DNA of 64,000 bases. Source: Microbacteriaceae bacterium VKM Ac-2854. GTDB taxonomy: Bacteria > Actinomycetota > Actinomycetes > Actinomycetales > Microbacteriaceae. Below, piece after piece: positions 27,185 through 39,431 of this stretch (positions are counted from its first letter, which is position 1; the number at the start of each line of letters is the position of its first letter). Location: positions 313,425 through 377,424 of the forward strand of contig JABMLH010000002.1 of the NCBI GenBank assembly GCA_013205085.1, read 5' to 3'. The translations under genes were made by a program, and so were the position numbers. The notes beneath the pieces are model-generated. The model was not told where the DNA came from. It did no database searches and saw only the letters and a program-made list of their open reading frames with translations.

Positions 27185-27853
27185 TTACTGCTGCTGCAAC
27201 TCGTCGGCCTCGTCGCCCAGGCCGATCACGCCGTAGTCCCAGCCCTTGCGGCGGTAGACGACGCTCGGGCGGCCGGTCTCGGCCTCGATGAAGAGGTAGA
27301 AGTCGTGGCCGACCAGTTCCATGAAGTCGACGGCGTCCTCGACGCTCATCGAGGCGGAGGCGAACACCTTCTTCCGGATGACCACCGGGCAGTACGGCTG
27401 CTCCTCCGATTCCGTCGGCTGCGGCTCCTCGAGGGTGATCGTGCCGGTGCGGACGCGCTCGAGCGTCTCGCCTTCGGCCGGCTGCACACCCAGGGCGCTG
27501 AAGCCGCCGACGGCTGCCTCATGCAGCGACGTCGGCCGGTGTTGCCCTCGATGGACCTTCTTGCGATCCTTCGCTCGTCGCACCCGTTCCAGGAGTCGCC
27601 CGAGCGCGACGTCGAACGCCGCGTACTTGTCGGTTCCACTCGCTTCGGCCCGGACCACCGGTCCCTTGCCGATCAGGGTCAGTTCGACCCGGTCACCACC
27701 GTTCGCGCCCTTGGCCTCGTTGTGGCGGCTCGCCTTGATCTCGAGAGCCAGCGCACGATCGGCGAGGTGGGAGATCTTCTCCGACTTCTCCGTGGCGTAC
27801 GCCCGGAAACGATCGGTGATACCCAAGTTCCGTCCGATGATGTCGATGTCCAT
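27185..27853 (-). CDS. hpf: Long-form ribosome hibernation promoting factor
   Basis: 222 residues from ATG 27853, with a near-ideal AGGGAGG site. The N-terminal domain (MDIDIIGRNLGITDRF, about 1-105) binds the mRNA/tRNA channel of the 30S subunit. After a linker, the C-terminal domain (about 165-222: VIRKKVFASASMSVEDAVDF, YRRKGWDYGVIGL) joins two hibernating ribosomes into 100S dimers. The linker is long and rich in Glu/Pro. It follows comF by 58 bases on the same strand. Confidence 0.93.
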   Translation of the reverse strand: MDIDIIGRNLGITDRFRAYATEKSEKISHLADRALALEIKASRHNEAKGANGGDRVELTLIGKGPVVRAEASGTDKYAAFDVALGRLLERVRRAKDRKKVHRGQHRPTSLHEAAVGGFSALGVQPAEGETLERVRTGTITLEEPQPTESEEQPYCPVVIRKKVFASASMSVEDAVDFMELVGHDFYLFIEAETGRPSVVYRRKGWDYGVIGLGDEADELQQQ

Positions 27854-27911
27854 GACAACCTCCCTGTCGAACCGGCGTGCCGCCTCTCTCGGGGCGGACC
27901 GTTCACGCCGT

Positions 27912-28628
27912 TTACCCGAGCGTAGACCCCTCGTCGCCATCGCGTCGCCGAACATTTCCACCGAGAACCTTTCGGGGGTGCCGTGCATCCTGATCGCTTC
28001 GGCGTGGCGCGCCGCGCCGTGGCGTATAGGCCACCGTGGCGGCCCCGATCACCTCTCCGCCGGCGGCTCGGACGGCGCGGGCGAGCTCGTCCAGAGTCGA
28101 TCCGGTGGTCAGCACGTCGTCGATCAGGGCCACCCGCACGCCCGCGAGCGTGCGCCGGGCACGGAACGCTCCGACGAGATTGCGCTCGCGCCCGGCGCGG
28201 CCCAGACCGATCTGGTCGGAGGCGCGACGAACGCGGCGCAGCACCGGATCCGCGCGGGTGCCGGCGCGGTGGGCGATCACGGACACGGGGTCGAATCCGC
28301 GCGCGACGCGGCGGGAGTAGGCGGAGGGCGGAGCGATCAGGATGACGGGACGGCTGTCGCCCGCGAGCAGGATGCGGAGGGCGTCGACCAGCAGCGCGGC
28401 CGCGCCGCGGCGGTGCCGTCGCTTCAGGGCGAGCAGGAGCGCGCGAACGGTGTCGTCGTAGCGAGCGGCCGAGACCACCCGGATGCCGGCGAGCATCCGC
28501 TCGCTCGGCGCGCGTTCCCGCGCGAACGCGGCCGCGCATCCGGAGCAGAGCGGGCCGGATGGGCCGCGGCAGCACAGGCAGCTGCTCGGGATAAGGAGGT
28601 CGAGAGCCTCGGAGAGGGAGTGCCACAT
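27912..28628 (-). CDS. comF: ComF-family phosphoribosyltransferase-like protein
   Basis: 238 residues from ATG 28628. The N-terminus carries CLCCRGPSGPLCSGC, the double-CxxC zinc motif of ComF proteins. The C-terminal half is a type I phosphoribosyltransferase fold with the PRPP-loop motif VALIDDVLTTGSTLDELA. In naturally competent bacteria ComF helps DNA uptake; in actinobacteria the role is unproven. The tail is basic and variable. It sits between lpqB and hpf, as in mycobacteria. Confidence 0.88.
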   Translation of the reverse strand: MWHSLSEALDLLIPSSCLCCRGPSGPLCSGCAAAFARERAPSERMLAGIRVVSAARYDDTVRALLLALKRRHRRGAAALLVDALRILLAGDSRPVILIAPPSAYSRRVARGFDPVSVIAHRAGTRADPVLRRVRRASDQIGLGRAGRERNLVGAFRARRTLAGVRVALIDDVLTTGSTLDELARAVRAAGGEVIGAATVAYTPRRGAPRRSDQDARHPRKVLGGNVRRRDGDEGSTLG

Positions 28629-28847
28629 GGCTTCGATGATCGCTCGCGCGGGCAGGCGATGGGGCAAGCGATGGGGCGGATGTGGGAAGGTCGCCGGGCG
28701 GCGCACCCTGGGGAGGAGGGGTTTCGGTGCAGATCCCTTGAGAGCGGGTGCAAGGGTTTCGATGCGCGGCGGCCGGGTTTCGGCAAGCTCAACCACCAAA
28801 GCGGCTTTTGGCTACTCAACCAGCGAACAGGAGAACCGGCGAGGAGG

Positions 28848-30535
28848 CTAGTTCGGGACGCCCGTCTGCGTGCCGAGCACACTGATGCCCGTCGCGGTGG
28901 CCTGCCACGCCGATCCGCGCTGCTGGCGCAGCTCCCCGCCCGAGCTGAGCACGCGGATCTGGCTGGTCGCGTTACCGGCCGCGATCGCGGTCACGTCGGT
29001 GGTCGTGCCGAGCGAGGTGCGCTTGCCGCCGAGCTGGTGCTGACGCACGGTGTCGTCACCGGTGGACGAACGCACCACGGAGACCGCGTCGACCTCGTCG
29101 ACCCAGGCCGCCGCGACGGGCTCGCCGAGCAGCGAGGCGAGCACGACCGGCTCCCCCACCGCGGTCGGCGTGCCGTTCGCGCCGCGCGTGATGCCCGCCA
29201 CGAGCAGGATGCTCTGGGTGCCGTCGCTCACCAGCGCCAACGCCCGCGTGCCGTCGCGCGACACCGAGAAGGAGGCGATCCGGTCGGCCTCCGGCCAGGT
29301 CGTCGCGACCTGCACCGCCTGCGATCCGTCCGGGGTGTATGCGACCAGCTGCCCCGGCGCGCCACCGGGGACCGACCAGACGTAGCCGAGCGGGTCCATC
29401 GAGGGCGCGATCAGCCCGGGTCGACCGTCCAGCAGGGCGGAGTCGCCCGTCGACGCGACCAGGTGCACCCCGTCGGCGGCGAGGACGGCGGCGGTCTTCT
29501 GCTCGGCCCCCACGGTCACGGCCGTGGGGGCCAGGGCGACGACGTCGTCCGACAGCGCCGCGATCCGCGTCACGTCGCTGCCGCTGAGGAAGCCGAGACC
29601 GTCCGCCTCGGAGACCACGAGGGCCCGGGCATCCACCCGCGGAACGGCCGGCAGGTTCGTGGCGGCGGTGGACACGTCCAGCGGATTCTGCTCGACCGAG
29701 ATGGTCACTCCGGTCACGTTGGAAACATTGGTGAGGCTGCGCACGAGCTGGAGACGCATCAGCTGGCGGGCGCGGTCATCCGCGTCGAGGGCGGCGCTGT
29801 TGAGATCGACGACCGCCTCCCGCTCCTCGATCGGCACCGATTCCGCCGCCAGCGCCGTTCCGGCCGGGAAGGCCGACACCACCGCGCCCGAATCCTTCAG
29901 CCACGGGCTGGGGCCGCGCAGCAGCTCGGTCACGATCGTGGTGCTGGTGGACGTGTCGGCGCGGGAGGCGAACCAGCGCAGATCCGGCACCAGGAAGCTG
30001 AGGGTGGGGTCGAAGAAGTAGAGGGCGTGCGTCGAGAAGACCTGACCGAAGGTGGTGGTGTCGATCACCAGGCCGGAGGGCGGCGAGCTGATGCGCCACT
30101 CGCCCTGCTCCAGCACGAAGCCGTAGTCGAGCGTGAGTTGGGCGGCCGAGGCGACCTCGGTGTACACGCCGGTCTCGTCGATCTCCGCGGTGGGCGTGAT
30201 GGAGAGGCGGATCGTGGAGTCGTTCTGCTGCACCTGCTGGCGCTGCCCCTGGTCGACGGTGACGTGCTCGCCGGGGACCCAGTCGGCGCCGGTGCTGAGG
30301 AACTCGCGGGCGACTTTGTAGTTGCCCTGCGGGCTGGACGCCGCGTCGATGAATCCGTTCAGGATCTCCGCCTGCGACGCGCCGTCGGCCGGACCGCTGG
30401 GCAGGAAGTCGTATTCGAAATCCTGGTCGCTGGTGTCGGGCTGGCCGACCCCGACGTCGCCGCTGCGCGGGATCCCGGCGCAGCCGACGAGCGTCAGGGC
30501 GAGCAGCAGCACAGCGGTCGCGGTGCGGATGCGCG

Positions 30536-30539
<4 letters not shown>
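28848..30539 (-). CDS. lpqB: Lipoprotein LpqB, partner of the MtrAB two-component system
   Basis: 563 residues from GTG 30539, which overlaps the mtrB stop by four bases. The signal peptide ends in LTLVGC, with Cys20 as the lipidated residue. A GerMN-type domain lies in the first half (about 170-300) and a beta-propeller-like region in the second (VWSVPGGAPGQLVAYTPDG, SVSRDGTRALALVSDGT). In mycobacteria LpqB binds the outer domain of MtrB and tunes cell-wall and division signalling. The gene order mtrA-mtrB-lpqB is the standard one. Confidence 0.95.
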
Positions 30540-32212
<1,673 letters not shown>

Positions 32213-32214
32213 GG

Positions 32215-32904
32215 TCAGGGCGTGGGCACAACGGCACCGGCGCGATAGCCGACGCCGCGCACGGTCATCACGATGCGAGGGTTGTCCGGGTCCTCCTCGA
32301 CCTTCGCGCGCAGGCGCTGCACGTGCACGTTCACCAGGCGGGTGTCGGCCTTGTAGTGGTAGCCCCAGACCTGCTCCAGCAGCATCTCGCGGGTGAACAC
32401 CTGCTGCGGCTTGGAGGCGAGCGCGAGCAGCAGGTCGAACTCCAGCGGCGTCAGCCCGATCCGGGCATCGCCGCGGCGCACTTCGTGCCCGGCGACGTCG
32501 AGGCTGAGGTCGCCCACCTGCAGTACATCGTTCTGCGGGGCCTGCGCCGGGCGCATCCGCGTCTTGATCCGGGCGACGAGCTCCTTCGGGTTGAACGGCT
32601 TGACCATGTAGTCGTCGGCGCCGGACTCGAGGCCCTGCACGATGTCGGCGGTGTCGCTGCGCGCGGTGAGCATGATGATCGGCACGCCGGACTCGGCGCG
32701 GATCGCGCCGCAGACCTCGATGCCGTCCATCCCGGGCAGCATCAGGTCGAGCAGCACCAGATCCGGTTTGGCCTCGTGGAAGGCCTCGAGCGCCCCGGAG
32801 CCGTCGGCGCAGAACGAGATGTCGTACCCCTCGGCGCGGAGCACGATGCCGATCATCTCGGCCAGGGCGGCGTCGTCGTCGATGACCAGGATGCGCGCGT
32901 TCAT
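32215..32904 (-). CDS. mtrA: Response regulator MtrA (OmpR family)
   Basis: 229 residues, the family's usual length. The receiver domain has Asp9/Asp10, the phospho-acceptor Asp53 (LVLLDLMLPGMDG), Thr80 and Lys102. The C-terminal winged helix includes LTPLEFDLLLALA and TRLVNVHVQRLRAKVEEDP with GVGYRAG. It controls genes for cell division, replication (dnaA, oriC in mycobacteria) and peptidoglycan hydrolases. ATG 32904 gives a protein starting MNARILVIDDD. First gene of the mtrA-mtrB-lpqB operon. Confidence 0.96.
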   Translation of the reverse strand: MNARILVIDDDAALAEMIGIVLRAEGYDISFCADGSGALEAFHEAKPDLVLLDLMLPGMDGIEVCGAIRAESGVPIIMLTARSDTADIVQGLESGADDYMVKPFNPKELVARIKTRMRPAQAPQNDVLQVGDLSLDVAGHEVRRGDARIGLTPLEFDLLLALASKPQQVFTREMLLEQVWGYHYKADTRLVNVHVQRLRAKVEEDPDNPRIVMTVRGVGYRAGAVVPTP

Positions 32905-33128
32905 GGACCCATTTTCTCTCGAAAGAAGCGTCTGGAAGGAGCGGCCCGCTTCGGGTTCGTGGCCGCCCTCCGTGCAGCGGCACTGCAGCGGGTCGTCGTT
33001 CGTTCGACCTGTCGAAGGTACGTCGACCCGCCGCGGGCGCACCGCTGCGATCGGCTCCAGGCTAATCGACGCAAGTCCTGCCGGGCTGAACGCCGCGCGC
33101 GCCCATGCCGGTGTGACAGCATGGACGG

Positions 33129-34406
33129 GTGACTGATGCGGCGTCGTGGCCACCACCGGAGGACCGGCCGGTCGATCAAGGTGGCAGCGGCGCGTGGGCG
33201 CCGCCACCGGCTGAGGCGTGGGCACCGCCCGCCGGCACCGCGCCGGACGCGTGGGCACCGCCCGCCAGCACCGCGCCGGACGCGTGGGCACCGCCCGGAG
33301 TCGGGACGGCACCGAGTAGTGCTCCCGCGAGCCCCTACGACGCCGACCCGTTCGCCGCCTACACCGCCGCCCCCGAGTCGCCTCAGGGCTGGACCCCGCC
33401 GCCCCGGCCCGGCCTCATTCCGCTGCGCCCGCTGAGCTTCGGGGCCCTCCTGGGCACGCCGTTCCAGGTACTGCGGCGCAACCCCAAGCCGACTCTGGGC
33501 GCCGCGCTGCTGATCCAGGGGCTCGGCTCCGTCGCCGCGACGCTGATCTACGCCGTCGTGGTGGGCTTCGCCATCGCCCGGGTGGCCCAGGCCGCGCCGG
33601 AGGATCAGGACGCGGTCGGCACCGGCGCGATCGCGACCGTGCTGCTCTCGGCGCTGATCCCGCTCGCGGTGTCGATCGCGACCGGAGCCCTGGTGCAGGG
33701 GGCGATCGTCCTCGAGGTCGCCCGCGGAGTGCTGAGCGAGAAGCCGACGATGCGCGCCCTGTTCCGGGGCCTGCGCGGTCGGATCTGGGCGCTGATCGGC
33801 TGGGCGGTGCTCACCTCGATCGCGCTGGTGCTGCTGATCCTGGTCGGCGTGTTCGCGACCGTGCCCGTGTTCATCCTCGGCACGGATGCGGCGATCCTGA
33901 TCGGCGTGCTGCTGATGCTGCTCGTCGGGCTGCTCTTCACGGCCGTGTACGCCTGGCTCGGCACCAAGCTCGCCCTGGTGCCGAGCGCCCTCGTGATCGA
34001 GCGACTGCCCCTCGGTCGCGCCATCGCCCGATCCTGGCGACTGACGCGGCGCGCGTTCTGGCGGACGTTCGGGGTCCTCGCACTGATGCTGGTGATCGTG
34101 CAGGTCGCGGCCCAGGTGGTGTCGATCCCGGTGACCGTGCTGGTACCGCTGGTCTTCAGCTTGTTCGCGCCGACCGATCCCGACGCGCAGGTGATCGCGC
34201 TCGGTGTGGTGTACCTGCTGAGCATCGCGGTCGGCGTCGTGCTCGGCGCCATCGGCACCGTGCTGAACTCGGCCGCCGCTGCGCTGGTCTACGTCGACCG
34301 GCGGATGCGCACCGAGGGCCTTGACCTCGAGCTCTCGCGCTTCGCGGAGGAGCGCTCGGCGGGCCTGGACCCCGCCGACCCGTTCACGCGGGAGGTGCGC
34401 CGGTGA
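33129..34406 (+). CDS. Membrane protein with a Pro/Ala-rich repeat N-terminus (glycerophosphodiester phosphodiesterase-type membrane domain)
   Basis: 425 residues from GTG 33129. The first 100 residues are cytoplasmic and repetitive: copies of WAPPAxTAPDA in tandem, followed by PPPRPGLIPLRPLSFGALLG. The remaining residues form about six long hydrophobic segments, the layout annotated as a GDPD membrane domain or DUF7847. No phosphodiesterase active site is seen, so the name refers only to the membrane part. It starts a five-gene operon with the DUF4129, DUF4350, MoxR and DUF58 genes. CAGCAT lies six bases before the GTG. Confidence 0.78.
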   Translation: MTDAASWPPPEDRPVDQGGSGAWAPPPAEAWAPPAGTAPDAWAPPASTAPDAWAPPGVGTAPSSAPASPYDADPFAAYTAAPESPQGWTPPPRPGLIPLRPLSFGALLGTPFQVLRRNPKPTLGAALLIQGLGSVAATLIYAVVVGFAIARVAQAAPEDQDAVGTGAIATVLLSALIPLAVSIATGALVQGAIVLEVARGVLSEKPTMRALFRGLRGRIWALIGWAVLTSIALVLLILVGVFATVPVFILGTDAAILIGVLLMLLVGLLFTAVYAWLGTKLALVPSALVIERLPLGRAIARSWRLTRRAFWRTFGVLALMLVIVQVAAQVVSIPVTVLVPLVFSLFAPTDPDAQVIALGVVYLLSIAVGVVLGAIGTVLNSAAAALVYVDRRMRTEGLDLELSRFAEERSAGLDPADPFTREVRR

Positions 34407-35053
34407 TCGCGCTCGGCCTGCTCGCCGGGGTGCTGGATCCGGATGCGGACCCGGCGCGCGAACTGCTGCAGCAGGAGCTGTCCGACCCGCGCTACCGCGC
34501 CGCGCAACCGAGTTGGTTCGACCTGCTCGCGCAGGCCGTGCGCGACTGGTTCGCCTCGCTCTCCGCCCCGAGCGGAGACGGCGGCGCCTCGGTCGCCGCG
34601 ATCGTGGGCGTGGTCGTCGTCGCGGCGGTGGTCGTTGTGGTGCTGCTCGTCACCGGTATCCCCCGGCTGCAGCGCCGCAGCGCCGTTGCGGGCTCGGTCC
34701 TGGAGGCCGACGACCAACGTTCGGCCGCGCAGATCCGAGCGGCGGCGGCCGCCGCGGCCGGCCGGGGCGAGTGGGACGCTGCGGTGGCGGAGGCGTTCCG
34801 CGCGATCGCCCGCTCGCTCGCGGAGCGGACCATCGTCACGGCCTCCCCCGGCACGACGGCACACGGGATCGCCGAACGCGCTGCCCGAGCCCTCAGCGCG
34901 GAGGCGGTGGAGTTGCGCAGGGCGGCCGACGACTTCGACCGGGTGCGTTACCTCGGCGGCCACGGTGACGAGGCCGACTACCGCCGCGTCCTCGCTCTGG
35001 ACGAGCGCCTCCGCGCCGCGCGCCCGACCCTCGACCCGGCGCCGGCGCCGTGA
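34403..35053 (+). CDS. DUF4129-domain membrane protein
   Basis: 216 residues from GTG, overlapping the upstream stop by four bases. An N-terminal part (ARELLQQELSDPRYRAAQP, a DUF4129 neighbour motif) is followed by one transmembrane helix (VAAIVGVVVVAAVVVVVLLV, about 66-88). The cytoplasmic C-terminal DUF4129 domain contains VAEAFRAIARSLAERTIV and RAADDFDRVRYLGG. DUF4129 proteins are often linked to transglutaminase-like and MoxR/DUF58 systems; the molecular role is not known. Confidence 0.85.
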   Translation: MIALGLLAGVLDPDADPARELLQQELSDPRYRAAQPSWFDLLAQAVRDWFASLSAPSGDGGASVAAIVGVVVVAAVVVVVLLVTGIPRLQRRSAVAGSVLEADDQRSAAQIRAAAAAAAGRGEWDAAVAEAFRAIARSLAERTIVTASPGTTAHGIAERAARALSAEAVELRRAADDFDRVRYLGGHGDEADYRRVLALDERLRAARPTLDPAPAP

Positions 35054-36297
35054 CCGGCACCGTGACCGCCGCCGTCGCGCTGACTCCGACGACGCGGACC
35101 GTGGCCCGCCGCGGAGCGTTCTGGGTGGCCGCCGCCCTGCTCACGGCCGCGATCACGGCGGTCGTGGTGATCAGCACGGGTGGCGCGCTCACCACCGCGC
35201 AATCCCTGGCGCCCGACAGCACGGCGCCCGGCGGCGCGCGCGCCGTGGTGCAGGTGCTCGAACGCGGCGGCGTCTCAGTGAGCACCCCCGACTCGCTCGA
35301 CGCCGCCCGGGCGGATGCTGCGGCGGGCCGCACGGTGCTGATCTACGACGAGGCGGGCTTCCTGTCGACCGAACAGCTGCAGAGCCTGGCCGAAGCCGGC
35401 GACTCCTTCGTGCTGGTCGACCCGGGTCAGGCCGAGCTCGACGCGTTCGCGCCGTCCGTCGCCTTCGCGGGCGCACCGGCCGAGGAGGGCGCGCTCGACG
35501 CGAGCTGCGCGTATCCGCCCGCCGTGCGCGCGGGCAGCATCCCGTCCGCCGGCACGAGCTATCGCGTGCTCGACGCCGCCGCAGAGGGCTGCTTCCCGAC
35601 CGGCGACGACGCCTTCGCCCTGGTGCGCACCGCCGCCGGAGTCAGCGTGCTCGGCGACACGGGCGTGCTCAGCAACGAGGGCATCAGCACCGGCGGCCGG
35701 GCGGCGCTCGCGCTCGGGATGCTCGGCGAGCGCTCGGAGCTGTCCTGGTACCTCCCCGGCGAGAACGATGTGCTCGGCGGGGGTGAGGTGAGCGCGGCCG
35801 AACTGACGCCGCCGTGGGTGACCCCGGCCCTGCTGCTGCTGCTCACCGCACTGATCGCCGCCGCGATCTGGCGAGGCCGTCGCCTCGGGCCGCTGGTGAC
35901 GGAGTCGCTGCCGGTGGTGGTGCTCGCGAGCGAGACCGCTGAGGGGCGTGCGCGCCTGTACGCGCGCAACTCGGCGCGGCTACGAGCCCTGGACGCCCTG
36001 CGGATCGGCAGCACGACGCGGCTCTCGGCCCTGCTCGGTCTGCCGACCGCGGCCGGTCTCGACGACGTGGCCCGCGCATCCGCCGCGGTTCTGGGCCGTG
36101 AGCCGGCGCCGATCTTCGCCGTGCTGGTCGGCGACATCCCGCAAACGGATGCCGACCTCGTGCGACTGTCCGACGAACTGCTGCGGCTGGAGAAGGCGGT
36201 GGCCGCGGCCATCGCCGCGACCGGCGGCAGCGGATCCGCCACCTCGAATCCCGCCGCCTCGAATCCCGCCGACCCGAACCCGGCCACCCCGAACTGA
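35050..36297 (+). CDS. DUF4350-domain membrane protein
   Basis: 415 residues from GTG, overlapping the DUF4129 gene by four bases. It has one N-terminal transmembrane helix (about 18-40), an extracytoplasmic DUF4350 domain (ALTTAQSLAPDSTAPGGARA, LERGGVSVSTPDSL, ILVDP-like FVLVDPGQAEL) and a second helix near residue 258-275 (PALLLLLTALIAAAIWRGR), then a cytoplasmic tail. The C-terminus carries short repeats of SNPA/PNPA. It is conserved beside MoxR and DUF58 genes in actinobacteria; function unknown. Confidence 0.85.
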   Translation: MTGTVTAAVALTPTTRTVARRGAFWVAAALLTAAITAVVVISTGGALTTAQSLAPDSTAPGGARAVVQVLERGGVSVSTPDSLDAARADAAAGRTVLIYDEAGFLSTEQLQSLAEAGDSFVLVDPGQAELDAFAPSVAFAGAPAEEGALDASCAYPPAVRAGSIPSAGTSYRVLDAAAEGCFPTGDDAFALVRTAAGVSVLGDTGVLSNEGISTGGRAALALGMLGERSELSWYLPGENDVLGGGEVSAAELTPPWVTPALLLLLTALIAAAIWRGRRLGPLVTESLPVVVLASETAEGRARLYARNSARLRALDALRIGSTTRLSALLGLPTAAGLDDVARASAAVLGREPAPIFAVLVGDIPQTDADLVRLSDELLRLEKAVAAAIAATGGSGSATSNPAASNPADPNPATPN

Positions 36298-36352
36298 TGC
36301 ACCACAGCTGATGCGCCACAGCCTCCGAACCGAACCGAGGGAACCCCCAGCC

Positions 36353-37336
<984 letters not shown>

Positions 37337-37354
37337 ACGGATGGCCCAGTAGCG

Positions 37355-38647
37355 ATGGCACTGACCGGGCGCTTCGTCGCCCTCCTCCTGATCGGGCTGG
37401 TCCCGCTCATCCTCGTCGGCCGGCCGTGGGTGCTCGTCGCCTGGCTCGCCCTCGCGGTTGTGCTCGCGGCGATCGACCTGATCGTCGCGGGTTCACCGCG
37501 CGCGGTCGCGGTGCAGCGGGTGCTGCCGCGGCGGCTGCGCCTCGGCGAGGCCGGAGAGGTGACGATGATGCTGAGCAACACCGGGCGCCGCACCATCCGC
37601 GGCGTCGTCCGGGATGCCTGGGATCCTTCCGCCGGCCTCGGCGTCAGCCGGCAACCGCTGCAGCTGCCGCCCGGCGAACGGCGCGCCCTCACGGCGACCC
37701 TGGTGCCCTGGCGCCGCGGCGAGCGCCGCGCGCACCACGTCAGCATCCGCTCGATCGGACCCCTCGGGCTCGCCGCCCGCCAGGCGACCCTCAGCGCGAC
37801 CGGCACGGTGCGGGTGCTGCCGCCGTTCCACTCGCGCAAGCACCTGCCATCACGGCTGGCGCGGCTGCGCGAACTGGACGGCCGCACCAGCGTGATGATC
37901 CGAGGCCAGGGCACCGAGTTCGACAGCCTGCGCGAGTACGTGCGCGGCGACGACGTGCGCTCGATCGACTGGCGCGCCACCGCTCGTCGGCGTGATCTGG
38001 TCGTGCGCACCTGGCGGCCCGAGCGCGACCGGCGCGTGGTGATCGTGATCGACACGGGCCGCACATCGGCGGCGCGCGTCGAGGACGAGCCGCGCCTGGA
38101 CACCGCCTTCGAGGCGACCCTGCTGCTCGCCGCGCTGGCCGGCGGCGCGGGCGACCGTGTGGATGTACTCGCCTTCGACCGCCGGCGCCGTGCCCGGGTG
38201 CATGCCGCCTCCCGATCCGAGCTGCTCTCGCGCACCGTCGACGCCCTGGCGCCGATCGAGCCGGAGCTGCTGGAGACCGACTGGTCGGCCGTGCCGCAGG
38301 AGGTGCGCAGCCTGACGACGCAGCGCGCCCTGGTCGTGTTGCTGACGTCGATCGACTCGATCGGTGCCGCCGAGGGGATGCTGGATGTGCTGCCGCAGCT
38401 CACCCGCACGCACGCGGTCGTCGTCGCTGCGGTGACGGATCCGCAGCTGCGCGCGATGACGCAGGACCGCAGCGATCGCGGCGCCGTCTACCGCGCCGCC
38501 TCCGCCGAGCGTTCGCTCTCGGACGTCGCCCGCGTGGCCGCCGCCGTGCGCCGACTGGGCGGAGAGGTGGTCACCGCGACCCCGCACGAGCTGCCGCCCG
38601 CGCTGGCCGACCGGTACATCGCGATGAAGGCCGCTGGGCGGTTGTAG
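37355..38647 (+). CDS. DUF58-domain protein
   Basis: 430 residues. Two N-terminal membrane helices (FVALLLIGLVPLILVGRPW and LVAWLALAVVLAAIDLIV) are followed by a beta domain. The DUF58 signature GTEFDSLREYVRGDDVRSID with WRATARR sits near 187-215, and a von Willebrand A-like fold with VVIVIDTGRT follows; the Asp-x-Gly-x pattern replaces the usual DxSxS metal site. Partner of the MoxR ATPase, 18 bases downstream of it, and probably the last gene of the operon. Confidence 0.9.
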   Translation: MALTGRFVALLLIGLVPLILVGRPWVLVAWLALAVVLAAIDLIVAGSPRAVAVQRVLPRRLRLGEAGEVTMMLSNTGRRTIRGVVRDAWDPSAGLGVSRQPLQLPPGERRALTATLVPWRRGERRAHHVSIRSIGPLGLAARQATLSATGTVRVLPPFHSRKHLPSRLARLRELDGRTSVMIRGQGTEFDSLREYVRGDDVRSIDWRATARRRDLVVRTWRPERDRRVVIVIDTGRTSAARVEDEPRLDTAFEATLLLAALAGGAGDRVDVLAFDRRRRARVHAASRSELLSRTVDALAPIEPELLETDWSAVPQEVRSLTTQRALVVLLTSIDSIGAAEGMLDVLPQLTRTHAVVVAAVTDPQLRAMTQDRSDRGAVYRAASAERSLSDVARVAAAVRRLGGEVVTATPHELPPALADRYIAMKAAGRL

Positions 38648-38655
38648 GTACCGCG

Positions 38656-38677
38656 GACGGCGAGCGAGCCCGCCGTC
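38656..38677 (+). terminator. Hairpin after the DUF58 gene
   Basis: GACGGCG pairs with CGCCGTC around an eight-base loop, nine bases after the stop. It has no U-tract; a weak candidate. Confidence 0.4.
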
Positions 38678-38814
38678 GCCCGGCGCCCGAATGGGGTGGT
38701 CGTGCCGCGGAGAGCCGCTTGTGTACTTTGTGCACATGAGTTTTGCTCTGCACTGGATCGTGGCCGGAATCGACCAAGGCGGAGAATCATGGGACGAAGA
38801 CGAGGTGGTGGATC

Positions 38815-39408
38815 ATGAAAAGACGCTTTGTCGTCATCGGCTCCGCTTCGCTCATTGTTCTCGTCGGTGCCGCGCTGATCGGTCAATCAGCCGTGGGCGC
38901 GGCCCCCGCACCGGTTCGAACGTTCCTCAGCCCCACGGAGAACGCCGATCCTGCGGACATCACGGCTGCCCACGAAGAGCGCATCGCGAACTTCCCTCCG
39001 GCCCAGCCCATCGACCCTGACGCCGTTTGGGCCACGGAACTTCAGGTGATCCGGACGGCACGACTCTTCGCCCAATCACCGATATCGATGGAAGACCACC
39101 TTTCGGACAGTGATCGCGCGAAACTTCCCGCGTCCGCTGTACTGGTCCGCTATGAGGAATTCGCACACGTCTTCCTGGAGGGCGGATCGGACCCGAGCAT
39201 CAGCCCCGATCGCCCCGTGTGGGTGGTGGTGGTTCACGGCACGATCCGGGACGATTCCGCGCTCGTCGGAACGCCGATCGAAGACATCACGCACGACGTC
39301 TACACCGTCGTCTACGACGCGCCGACGGGCGATCTCATTCTGTACAGCTCGGGCGGCGACGCATTCGCGGCCGGCCTGAGAGAAAAGTCGACGATCGAGC
39401 ACGAGTAG
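38815..39408 (+). CDS. Small secreted protein of unknown function
   Basis: 197 residues from ATG 38815, with AGGTGG upstream. A Sec-type signal peptide is clear: MKRRFVVIGSASLIVLVG, then an Ala-rich end at about residue 32. The mature part has no recognised domain; it contains VWVVVVHGTIRDD and VYTVVYDAPTGDLILYSSGG, which look like beta strands of a small sandwich. The DNA is less GC-rich at third positions than its neighbours (several AAA, TTT and TCA codons), so it may have been acquired later. Single gene between the DUF58 gene and the convergent SpoIIM gene. Confidence 0.7.
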   Translation: MKRRFVVIGSASLIVLVGAALIGQSAVGAAPAPVRTFLSPTENADPADITAAHEERIANFPPAQPIDPDAVWATELQVIRTARLFAQSPISMEDHLSDSDRAKLPASAVLVRYEEFAHVFLEGGSDPSISPDRPVWVVVVHGTIRDDSALVGTPIEDITHDVYTVVYDAPTGDLILYSSGGDAFAAGLREKSTIEHE

Positions 39409-39431
39409 TCGGCTCCGGCGCTCCGCGCAGG

